DNA of 8,401 bases from Bacteroidota bacterium (lineage in GTDB: Bacteria > Bacteroidota > Kryptoniia > Kryptoniales > JAKASW01), in contig JAJYGB010000444.1 of the NCBI GenBank assembly GCA_021785235.1, positions 1-8,401 of the forward strand, given 5' to 3'. Of the stretch, positions 1 to 6,158 are shown piece after piece. The notes under the pieces are model-generated. The model was not told where the DNA came from and searched no databases. It saw nothing but the letters and a program-made list of their open reading frames with translations. Numbering within the stretch: the stretch's first letter is position 1; every line of letters begins with the position of its first letter. A program made the position numbers and the translations under genes.

Positions 1-231
1 AGGGCTTGCCGGCCCGGTGAAGCCATGTCCGTTGACTCTGACGGAAAAGGCCGCGCGGTAAATCTGGTCCGCGTGTTTGTTGAACTTGTCGTAGCTGAAC
101 TCGTCCCGCACGAAAGTCAGAATCGCAAGACAACTGGCGATTCCCATCGCAAGCCCGGCGATATTGATGAACGAATAGAGTCTGTTTCTCAGGATGTTTC
201 TGACTGCGATTTTGAAATAATTCTTCAGCAT
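1..231 (-). CDS. MacB-like ABC transporter permease 3, N-terminal part (runs off left edge)
   Basis: Only the first 77 codons are present; the reading frame is still open at base 1. The product begins MLKNYFKIAVRNILRNRLYS, followed by one hydrophobic segment (about residues 21-42), then FVRDEFSYDKFNKHADQIYRA, the opening of the periplasmic MacB_PCD domain. This matches the N-termini of the two complete permeases next to it, so it is very probably another inner-membrane permease of about 800 residues with two FtsX domains. The ATG at 229-231 is preceded by GGAGG with six bases between. Residues 1-20 resemble permease 2 most (18 of 20 identical by eye), whereas residues 41-60 resemble permease 1 more (VRDE-SYD--NKHA-QIYR), so the gene looks mosaic. 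It lies 204 bases downstream of permease 2 and is probably the next gene of the same operon. The rest of the protein, including all catalytic coupling regions, is outside the window. Confidence 0.9.
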   Translation of the reverse strand, partial: MLKNYFKIAVRNILRNRLYSFINIAGLAMGIASCLAILTFVRDEFSYDKFNKHADQIYRAAFSVRVNGHGFTGPASP

Positions 232-246
232 GCCCTGCCTCCAATT
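203..246 (-). repeat. 44-base start-codon block shared with permease 2 (copy at permease 3)
   Basis: This block covers the Shine-Dalgarno sequence, start codon and first codons of permease 3. It matches 2822-2865 at the start of permease 2 with a single mismatch (base 237 g versus base 2856 t), including 34 bases in a row without a difference. Similarity continues at a lower level into the coding region. Outside the block, upstream of the SD, the two leaders differ completely, so the duplicated unit begins just before the ribosome binding site. Confidence 0.85.
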
Positions 247-247
247 T

Positions 248-282
248 TCAATTGTCATTGATCAATGATCACTGTTCATTGT
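248..282. repeat. Five degenerate 7-base tandem units
   Basis: On the plus strand the stretch divides exactly into TCAATTG, TCATTGA, TCAATGA, TCACTGT and TCATTGT, all of the form TCANTGN or a near variant. It contains the perfect palindrome ATTGATCAAT (258-267). It sits between the tail-repeat array and the SD of permease 3, so it would form the AT-rich 5' leader of that gene. It may be a microsatellite, a degenerate intergenic repeat or a protein-binding site; nothing here decides which. Confidence 0.6.
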
Positions 283-284
283 GT

Positions 285-336
285 TTACTCATATCGAAGT
301 GCTTCGATGCCGTTTCACGGCATTTCACTGCTTTCA
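285..336 (-). repeat. Tail-repeat unit A: hairpin plus extra permease C-terminal tail
   Basis: Read on the minus strand, the unit has a stem-loop (ATGCCG at 307-312 against CGGCAT at 318-323) and then codons for GIEALRYE followed by TAA (stop at 285-287). The tail itself contains a second stem, ATCGAAG (293-299) against CTTCGAT (302-308). Codon choice (GCA, CGA, GAG, TAA) follows the true end of permease 2. A TGA lies in frame two codons before the GIE sequence, so the unit is not part of a usable reading frame. Its stop lies 49 bases downstream of the stop of unit B, which breaks the frame shared by the other units. Confidence 0.75.
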
Positions 337-390
337 TTCATACCTCAGAGATTCAATCCCGCAAGGCGGGATCTTCACACTTCGATATTA
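334..390 (-). repeat. Tail-repeat unit B: hairpin plus extra permease C-terminal tail
   Basis: On the minus strand a perfect seven-base stem (356-362 with 366-372, loop of three) is followed by codons for GIESLRYE and TGA (stop at 334-336). The codons TCT, AGG, TAT, GAA and the stop TGA are those of the real end of permease 1 at 2929-2952, and the match there runs on past the stop codon. The unit is in frame with unit C: 54 bases separate their stops. No T-run follows the stem in the direction of transcription, so a Rho-independent terminator is unlikely. Confidence 0.75.
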
Positions 391-438
391 CTCACTCCTC
401 AGAGATTCGATCCCGCTAAAGGCGGGATGTCGGCATTA
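388..438 (-). repeat. Tail-repeat unit C: hairpin plus extra permease C-terminal tail
   Basis: This unit directly follows the stop codon of permease 2 and is in its reading frame: the stops are 48 bases apart. A seven-base stem (410-416 with 422-428, loop of five) is followed by codons for GIESLRSE and TAA (stop at 388-390). The segment from the second stem arm through the tail is almost identical to unit B (20 of 21 bases), while its last codon and stop (GAG TAA) are those of permease 2. It therefore looks intermediate between the two tail types. Confidence 0.75.
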
Positions 439-454
439 CTCGTATCGTAATGCC
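432..454 (-). repeat. Inverted repeat enclosing the permease 2 stop codon
   Basis: GGCATTAC (432-439) pairs perfectly with GTAATGCC (447-454) around a seven-base loop. The stop codon of permease 2 (436-438) is inside the stem, and the last residues ALRYE are encoded by it. It is the first of a string of hairpins continuing through the three tail-repeat units, and there is no T-run after it. Confidence 0.6.
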
Positions 455-2850
455 TCCACCGGGTTTGCCGTCGCAGCTCTAATTGTCCGGGAGAAAATCG
501 TTAGCAGAGAAATGGCAATAGCCAAACCGGCAGCGAGCAAGAAAATCCATGGGCTCAGGTTGGTACTGTATGCAAAACTCTGGAGCCACTTATGCGCGGC
601 ATACCAACCTACGGGCCAGGCTACGACGTTGGCGATCAATACTAACTTCAGAGAGTCCTTCGACAACAGCGTGAAGATACTGTCGACGGAAGCGCCCAGT
701 ACTTTTCTGATTCCCACTTCCTTCGTTCGCAAAGCAACCGCAAGGGTGGTCAATCCGAACAGCCCCAGACATGAAATTACAATCGCGAGAAGAGAAGACA
801 TCCCGACAATCTCGCCCCACTTCCTGTCGTTGTCATACTGCTTCTGAACGTTCCTATCCAGAAATGAGAAGTCGAACCATTTGTCAGGAAGGATCTTGCC
901 ATAAACTTTCTTGATGTACGAGACAGTTGCAGGGATATCTGTCTTACTGATCTTGATCATCATCGCAGATTCGCCCCAATCCGGATCCATCGTCAACATC
1001 ACCGGTCCGATGCTATCGTGGAGGGATAAGAAGTTGTAATCTCTGACAACGCCGATTATTCTCAGCGTCACGGACTCGTTAAGATTCCATCGCCAGCTAG
1101 GTATCTGATTGCCGACCGCCGGCATCTTCCATCCGAGGTCTTTCATGAATGCTTCGTTGACAATTACCGACTCCGTCGAATCGGTGCTTGAACCCGTTCT
1201 GAAATTTCTCCCTTCTACTAAATCAAGACCCAAGGTCCGAATGTAATCTTGATCGACGCGGTAAAGGTAGGTTTCATGTGTTCTTCCGTTGTAGCCGAAC
1301 AACTTCACACTCGAACCGCTCCCAAATGTTGCATTTGCACCGGTAATTTCGATTATACCGGAATGACCGGACAGCTCATTCTTGAAGAGATCTATCTCCT
1401 GAGAACCCTTGTCCCAGTCCACCGGCACGACGATAACCTGGTCACCGTTATACCCAAGGTTTTTCGTCTCAACATAATTCAGCTGTCGCCAGACAACTAA
1501 CGACGCTATTATCAGAAATATTGCCAGCCCGAATTGCAAAACAACCAACCACTTCGAGAATAGACTTCCCTTACCAACAATCTGTTTCCCTTTCAATACC
1601 TCGGCGGGTTGGAATTTTGACAGTAAGATTGAAGGGTAAGCTCCGGCAAGGATTCCCACCAACATGATAAGCCCGGCGAGGACCAGCAGGAAACTCGGGG
1701 AGATAATGCTCCCTAGACTATAATGCCTTTCAAACAACCTGTCGAACAGCGGCAACAAAAGTTCGACGATGAAAATGCTTAGAAGGAAGGATGCAGCGAT
1801 GAGGATGATCGATTCACCCCAGAATTGTTTCGCTATGTGAGTTCGTCCGGCACCCAGCACTTTTCTTACGCCGACCTCTTTCGTTCGACTCGTTGATTTA
1901 CCTAATGACAAAGTGATGAAGTTTATACAGGCGATAGACACAATTATGAACGCGATAATGGAAAGAACATGGAAATAAACGGGGTCTCCTCTGCGTTCGT
2001 CTGAGAACGTAACGCTTGAAAAGTGCACTCGCAAGAGAGGTTCAAATCTTATCCCGAATGCCTTGCTCGAACTTTCTAACCATCCGTTTGTCTGCCAGCT
2101 GGATATAAGACCGCCAAAATATTTTTCAATGAATGTCCCTATTCCTCTTTGGACGTCGCTGATTTTCGCAGATTTCGAAAGAAGAATGAAGGTCGAGCCG
2201 CTGAAGTTTCCCCAATCATTTTGTTCTGTGCCAAAATATGTCCAATTGGTAAGAGGCATTAAGACATTGAACTCTATGCTTGAGTTGTCGGGGACGTCTT
2301 TAGCAACGCCCGTGACCAAGTACTCCCCTGTTTTGCCACCCAATTTTATTTTCAAGGGTTGTGAGAGTGGATTTTCGTCACCAAAAATCTTCCTTGCCTC
2401 ACGCTGAGTCAGGACGACAGAATTCGGCTGAGCCAAAGCCGTAGCCGGATTGCCTTGCACGAGCGGGTAAGAGAATACGGTAAAAACGCTCGGGTCGGTG
2501 AATTTTATAATCTCACTATAAGTATCCGAGCCGTGAGATATCGCTCCCAGTCCCGAGAAGATTCTGACCGCGGATTTGATCTCAGGAAACTCAGAAACCA
2601 ACGCAGGACCCAAAGGCAACGGTCCCACGGCACAGGGGTGATCTTCACCGCTTCTTCTCTCGTGTATGATCGCACGATAGATCCGGTCTTTGTTCTTGTT
2701 GAATGTATCGAATGTCAATTCATTTTGAACAAACAGGAGGATCACGATCGCAATCGCAATTCCGACGGAAAGACCGGCAATGTTTATGAATGAGTAGAGT
2801 TTGTTCCTCAGGATGTTCCTTACTGCGATTTTGAAATAATTCTTCAGCAT
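436..2850 (-). CDS. MacB-like ABC transporter permease 2 (two FtsX domains)
   Basis: The 804-residue product is an inner-membrane permease of the MacB/FtsX superfamily. Eight hydrophobic segments are visible, at about residues 20-43, 292-315, 345-368, 388-410, 434-455, 683-703, 734-752 and 767-787. The stretch 44-290 is a periplasmic MacB_PCD-like domain, 456-680 a second one, and each is followed by an FtsX domain. The cytoplasmic coupling motifs SRTKEVGVRKVLGA (about 321-334) and RTKEVGIRKVLGA (about 708-720) follow the first helix of each FtsX domain, and the protein ends NPVEALRYE. It looks like two MacB protomers fused in one chain. The family couples ATP hydrolysis in the cytoplasm to periplasmic movement rather than to transport through the membrane; the substrate is unknown. 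The ATG at 2848-2850 is chosen because it aligns with the two paralogs and has GGAGG six bases upstream. An in-frame ATG at 2910 with a GGAG before it would add 20 residues lacking any paralog support. It starts 78 bases after permease 1. Confidence 0.93.
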   Translation of the reverse strand: MLKNYFKIAVRNILRNKLYSFINIAGLSVGIAIAIVILLFVQNELTFDTFNKNKDRIYRAIIHERRSGEDHPCAVGPLPLGPALVSEFPEIKSAVRIFSGLGAISHGSDTYSEIIKFTDPSVFTVFSYPLVQGNPATALAQPNSVVLTQREARKIFGDENPLSQPLKIKLGGKTGEYLVTGVAKDVPDNSSIEFNVLMPLTNWTYFGTEQNDWGNFSGSTFILLSKSAKISDVQRGIGTFIEKYFGGLISSWQTNGWLESSSKAFGIRFEPLLRVHFSSVTFSDERRGDPVYFHVLSIIAFIIVSIACINFITLSLGKSTSRTKEVGVRKVLGAGRTHIAKQFWGESIILIAASFLLSIFIVELLLPLFDRLFERHYSLGSIISPSFLLVLAGLIMLVGILAGAYPSILLSKFQPAEVLKGKQIVGKGSLFSKWLVVLQFGLAIFLIIASLVVWRQLNYVETKNLGYNGDQVIVVPVDWDKGSQEIDLFKNELSGHSGIIEITGANATFGSGSSVKLFGYNGRTHETYLYRVDQDYIRTLGLDLVEGRNFRTGSSTDSTESVIVNEAFMKDLGWKMPAVGNQIPSWRWNLNESVTLRIIGVVRDYNFLSLHDSIGPVMLTMDPDWGESAMMIKISKTDIPATVSYIKKVYGKILPDKWFDFSFLDRNVQKQYDNDRKWGEIVGMSSLLAIVISCLGLFGLTTLAVALRTKEVGIRKVLGASVDSIFTLLSKDSLKLVLIANVVAWPVGWYAAHKWLQSFAYSTNLSPWIFLLAAGLAIAISLLTIFSRTIRAATANPVEALRYE

Positions 2851-2865
2851 GCCCTTCCTCCAATT
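2822..2865 (-). repeat. 44-base start-codon block shared with permease 3 (copy at permease 2)
   Basis: This is the partner of 203-246, with 43 of 44 bases identical across SD, ATG and the codons for MLKNYFKIAV. Such identity at synonymous positions is much higher than seen further into the genes, where the proteins differ clearly. Confidence 0.85.
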
Positions 2866-2875
2866 CGAATGGAGG
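2857..2875 (-). promoter_or_regulatory. Hairpin sequestering the permease 2 ribosome binding site
   Basis: On the minus strand CCTCCA (from 2870-2875) is complementary to TGGAGG (from 2857-2862), with seven bases between. The second arm is the Shine-Dalgarno sequence GGAGG that lies six bases before the ATG at 2850. If it forms in the mRNA, this stem would hide the SD and lower translation unless ribosomes ending permease 1 or a binding factor open it. The pairing is visible; the regulatory role is inference. Confidence 0.5.
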
Positions 2876-2919
2876 CCGGAAACGGCAATCCGGAATCTGG
2901 TTTCCGACATCCTGTCTCC
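2871..2919. repeat. Imperfect hairpin repeat in the permease 1 to permease 2 gap
   Basis: CGGAAAC (2877-2883) pairs with GTTTCCG (2900-2906), with TCCGGA (2889-2894) between them. The outer flanks read GGAGG (2871-2875) and CTGTCTCC (2912-2919). The words GGAGGCCGG, GGAAAC and GTCTCC recur in the gaps at 5391-5463 and 6159-6237, so this looks like one member of a diverged intergenic repeat family. Confidence 0.5.
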
Positions 2920-2928
2920 ATTTTGTTT

Positions 2929-5355
2929 TCATTCATACCTCAAAGACTCGATCGGATTCGCCGTCGCGGCCTTGATCGCATGCACACTCACTGTCAACAG
3001 CGCAATGACGAGTGCCATGGCGCCCGAGGCGACGAAAATCCACACGCTAATGTCCATCCTGTATGCGAAATTCTTCAACCAATTATTCATGATGTAGTAT
3101 GCCAGCGGCCAGGCGACTACGTTCGCGATCAACACCCATTTCGCAAATTGGGTCGACAGAAGTACGATCACTTCGAGCACAGATGCGCCGAGGACCTTTC
3201 GAATCCCGATCTCCTTTGTCCGCTGCTCGGTGGTAAAGGCGGCAAGTCCCAACAAACCCAAACATGCGATGAAAATCGCCAGGACCGAAAAGGTGCCGGC
3301 AATCTTACTGGTTCTCTGATCTGCCGCATAAAGATTCTGGAGGCTGTTATCGAGGAAGTTGAAGTTGAATTCTTCGTTGCCTGCATATTCCTTCCAGACG
3401 CTCTCGATGGAGGCGATAGTTTTGATGTGGTTGCCGGGCGCGAGCCGAACCGTAACGAACGCGCCGCCGGTGCCCGTATCCGGCAGGAGCCTGATGACAA
3501 GCGGCCGGATCGACTCGTGAAGCGAGTGATAGTTGAAATCCTTCAGGACGCCTACAACCTCGAACCTCTTCTGGTCTGCCCTTGTTTCGCCGGGCAACAC
3601 GAGATATTTCCCGACCAGGTCTTTTACGCCGAAGATTCTTTCAACTTCCTCGTTGACTACCACGGCGGCGGTGTCCGAAGGATGTTCCCTGGAGAAGAAC
3701 CTGCCGTCAGCCATTTGCATCTTGTAGGTACCCGCAAAATCGTAATCGCTCCGCATCGTCCGCAAGTCTACAAGCTCCTGGGCACCCGTCCCTTCGAGCC
3801 AGAACCCGCTATCACTATACTGGTTCCCCGGAATCGCCGTCGAGTTGGTCACGCTTAATATGTCCGCGTTCTGCCTCAATTTGTCTTCGAAGGATTGTAT
3901 CCGGCTTCCCAGGTCATCTGTTCTATAGATCACCACGCTTTCTTCCTTGTCAAATCCCAGATTTCTTGTTTGCACATAATTCAATTGATCATATATCACG
4001 AGCGTACCGATGAAGAGGACGATTGAAACCGCGAACTGGAATACAACGAGTCCGGTTCTTACGAGCGATTTTCTCCCTCCTTTCTTCGTCTCTGACTTGA
4101 GCACATCGATCGGATGGAAAGACGATAAGTAGAAAGCGGGATAAGACCCTGCAATGACCCCGACAACAACAGCAAGACCGGCAAGGATAGGAATCGTCGA
4201 GGGATTGGACAATAGACCGAGAGTCAACTCCTTTTCGGCGGTATCATTGAAAATAGGAAGCATGAGCTCGGCGATACCGACAGCCAATATTACCGCTCCC
4301 CCGCTCATCATTACAGATTCCGCCATGAACTGCCAGAAGAGATGTGAACGCGGGGACCCGAGAGTCTTTCTGATCCCGACTTCTTTTGCGCGTCTTTCGG
4401 ATCTGGCGGTCGCTAGGTTGATGAAATTGATGCACGCGATCAACAGGATCGCGACTGCGATCGCAGAGAAGATATACACGGTGGAGATACTGCCGTTCTG
4501 CTCCAGTTCATAATCAAGATGCGAGTTAAGATGGATGGAGGTAAGCGGCTGAAGCAGGTATCCGACCTTATTGCCCGCCGCCAGGAACTGTTCTATCGAC
4601 ACACCCGTGACGGCCTTCAGCTGTGGTCCGGCATGTGTGACGAGCGCTTCATCTATTTTCCGTGTTAAATCGGCCGGATTCGTCCCTTTCTTCAGGAGGA
4701 AATATGTGTAGTAGTTATTGCTCATCCAATTCGGATTCCGGCTGTCTCGCTCGGAGGTGAGCGAAGCGATGAAGTCAGGATGAAAGTGCGAGTTCGTGGG
4801 AACGTCCTTAATTACTCCCGTGACCATGTAATCGGCGTTCTTATCCCTATTGATGATTTTGCCGATCGGATTTTCGTTGCCGAAATACTTGCGCGCAGTG
4901 GATTCGGTAATCACAACCGAGTTCGGCTGAACGAGCGCGGTCTTGGGATTGCCTGCGATGAACGGCAATGTAAACACGTTGAACAGGCTTGAGTCAGCCC
5001 AAAGAAATTTTTGCTCCACGAATGTCTTATTCTGATACCTGATTGCGCAGGATCCTTCGTAATGCAGCCGCGCGTATGCGAGAACTTCCGGAAAATCATG
5101 ATAAATCGCAGTTCCCATCGGAGCAGGACTAAGAGCCGACCTTATTTCACGGCCGTTGAACGTCGCGGTGAAGCCCGGCCTGTAAATCTGAGCCGCATGT
5201 TTATTATACCTGTCGTAACTCAGCTCGTCCCTGACGAAAAGCATTATTATCACGAAGCTGGCGATGCCAACGGCAAGGCCAACGACGTTTATGAACGAAT
5301 AGGTCTTGTAGTTCTTTAAATTTCTAAGCGCGACGCGAAGGTAATTCTTTATCAT
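2929..5355 (-). CDS. MacB-like ABC transporter permease 1 (two FtsX domains)
   Basis: The 808-residue product is a second complete fused-type MacB/FtsX permease of the inner membrane. Hydrophobic segments lie at about residues 21-43, 292-315, 345-368, 389-411, 434-456, 687-707, 738-757 and 772-792. Two MacB_PCD-like periplasmic regions (about 44-290 and 457-685) each precede an FtsX domain. The coupling motifs RRAKEVGIRKTLGS (about 321-334) and QRTKEIGIRKVLGAS (about 711-725) are intact, and the end is NPIESLRYE. It shares architecture and many motifs with permease 2 but is clearly diverged (for example KYFGNENPIG against KIFGDENPLS), so these are old paralogs that probably move different cargo or form alternative complexes. 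The ATG at 5353-5355 gives MIKNYLRVALRN, aligning with MLKNYFKIAVRN in the paralogs; the TTG two codons earlier is less likely. Unlike permeases 2 and 3 it has no good GGAGG before its start, only a purine-rich GAGAAAAGAG. The gene lies 111 bases after the second ATPase. Confidence 0.93.
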   Translation of the reverse strand: MIKNYLRVALRNLKNYKTYSFINVVGLAVGIASFVIIMLFVRDELSYDRYNKHAAQIYRPGFTATFNGREIRSALSPAPMGTAIYHDFPEVLAYARLHYEGSCAIRYQNKTFVEQKFLWADSSLFNVFTLPFIAGNPKTALVQPNSVVITESTARKYFGNENPIGKIINRDKNADYMVTGVIKDVPTNSHFHPDFIASLTSERDSRNPNWMSNNYYTYFLLKKGTNPADLTRKIDEALVTHAGPQLKAVTGVSIEQFLAAGNKVGYLLQPLTSIHLNSHLDYELEQNGSISTVYIFSAIAVAILLIACINFINLATARSERRAKEVGIRKTLGSPRSHLFWQFMAESVMMSGGAVILAVGIAELMLPIFNDTAEKELTLGLLSNPSTIPILAGLAVVVGVIAGSYPAFYLSSFHPIDVLKSETKKGGRKSLVRTGLVVFQFAVSIVLFIGTLVIYDQLNYVQTRNLGFDKEESVVIYRTDDLGSRIQSFEDKLRQNADILSVTNSTAIPGNQYSDSGFWLEGTGAQELVDLRTMRSDYDFAGTYKMQMADGRFFSREHPSDTAAVVVNEEVERIFGVKDLVGKYLVLPGETRADQKRFEVVGVLKDFNYHSLHESIRPLVIRLLPDTGTGGAFVTVRLAPGNHIKTIASIESVWKEYAGNEEFNFNFLDNSLQNLYAADQRTSKIAGTFSVLAIFIACLGLLGLAAFTTEQRTKEIGIRKVLGASVLEVIVLLSTQFAKWVLIANVVAWPLAYYIMNNWLKNFAYRMDISVWIFVASGAMALVIALLTVSVHAIKAATANPIESLRYE

Positions 5356-5390
5356 GTACAACTCTTTTCTCGGATCGGTGACCGGGGTCG

Positions 5391-5463
5391 GGAGACCGGA
5401 GGCAGGGAGTCAGAAGATGGATGCACCATCTTCCCGGCCCACTGTCTCCGGGTTCCTGTCTCC
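5391..5463. repeat. Large imperfect hairpin in the ATPase 2 to permease 1 gap
   Basis: The core is a perfect eight-base stem, GAAGATGG (5413-5420) with CCATCTTC (5426-5433), around a five-base loop. Outside it, the arm beginning GGAGACCGG at 5391 pairs imperfectly with the arm ending GTCTCC at 5449. A second GTCTCC follows at 5458-5463. The word content is the same as in the hairpins at 2871-2919 and 6159-6237. There is no T-run after it, so it is not a standard terminator. It could attenuate, stabilise or process the mRNA between ATPase and permease genes. Confidence 0.6.
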
Positions 5464-5466
5464 GTT

Positions 5467-6129
5467 TCATTTCTCGATCCATCCATCCTTCAGTTTTATT
5501 ATTTTGTTTCCATAAGCCGCATTAGTTTCCGAGTGTGTGACCACCACGATTGTCGTCCCCTGTTTATTCAGCTCCTTCAGCAATTCCATGATCTCTTTCC
5601 CCTGTTCCGAATGCAGATTGCCGGTCGGTTCGTCGGCCAGGATCAATTTCGGCCCGCCGATGACCGCCCTCGCGATTGCCACGAGCTGCTGCTGTCCTCC
5701 CGAGAGTTGATTCGGAAACAAGTCTTTCTTAGCAGCGATGTTGAATCTGCCGAGAGCCTCCGCCACTCTTCCTTTCCTGTCGTTGTGACTCACCTTCTGA
5801 TAGAGAAGCGGCGTCTCCAGGTTCTCATAAACTGTGAGTTCGTCGATCAGATGGTAACTTTGGAACACGAAGCCTATGTAGGTCTTGTGAAGCTCCGTCA
5901 GTCTCTTCTCGTTCATCTTGTGGACAGGCTCGCCGAGAAAGAAATATTCACCGCTCGACGGAGCATCCAGCATGCCTATGATATTGAGAAGTGTAGTCTT
6001 GCCCGAACCCGACGGTCCCATGACGGAAAGGAAATCGCCCTCTTTCACTTCCAGATTGATATCCCTCAGCACGTAGGTTTTGACGGAGTGATTTTCGAAG
6101 CACTTCCCGATCCCGGATAACCTTATCAT
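5467..6129 (-). CDS. ABC transporter ATPase 2 (MacB/LolD type, altered D-loop)
   Basis: This 220-residue cytoplasmic protein is an ATP-binding subunit of the LolD/MacB/FtsE group. Visible motifs are Walker A GPSGSGKTT (38-46), Q-loop Q90 in FVFQSYHLIDELTVYEN, signature LSGGQQQLVA (142-151), Walker [10 protein letters not shown] (162-170) and H-loop H199 in VVVTHS. Two positions depart from family rule: the signature is followed by L where R is usual (QQR), and the D-loop reads NLHS instead of NLDS. The neighbouring ATPase has the standard residues at both. Walker A lysine, Walker B glutamate and the H-loop are intact, so ATP binding is expected and hydrolysis remains possible. It may be the weaker half of a heterodimer with ATPase 1, or simply a diverged homodimer. 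The ATG at 6127-6129 follows GGAGGAGGG; the extra upstream in-frame codons run into an intergenic hairpin and are not ABC-like. The gap to ATPase 1 is 114 bases. Confidence 0.93.
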   Translation of the reverse strand: MIRLSGIGKCFENHSVKTYVLRDINLEVKEGDFLSVMGPSGSGKTTLLNIIGMLDAPSSGEYFFLGEPVHKMNEKRLTELHKTYIGFVFQSYHLIDELTVYENLETPLLYQKVSHNDRKGRVAEALGRFNIAAKKDLFPNQLSGGQQQLVAIARAVIGGPKLILADEPTGNLHSEQGKEIMELLKELNKQGTTIVVVTHSETNAAYGNKIIKLKDGWIEK

Positions 6130-6158
6130 TAGCCCTCCTCCTTTAGAGTGTGACCGGC

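Noticed and set aside
334..378. Small gene starting at the GTG in unit B and ending IESLRYE
   Set aside because: The frame has about 14 codons, no SD, and is fully explained by the repeat unit.
334..438. Hairpins in the tail array as Rho-independent terminators
   Set aside because: The stems are short and no run of T follows on the minus strand; an SD-preceded permease gene follows closely.
285..438. CRISPR array
   Set aside because: The units vary in sequence, contain coding tails and stop codons, and have no constant direct repeat with unique spacers.
2851..2910. Upstream in-frame ATG at 2910 for permease 2, preceded by GGAG
   Set aside because: The extra 20 residues have no counterpart in permeases 1 and 3 and are encoded by an intergenic hairpin repeat; the ATG at 2850 has the SD shared with permease 3.
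2869..3858. Long plus-strand open frame of 329 codons
   Set aside because: It lies opposite permease 1, has no recognisable domain, is rich in residues expected from antisense reading, and lacks a coherent start signal.
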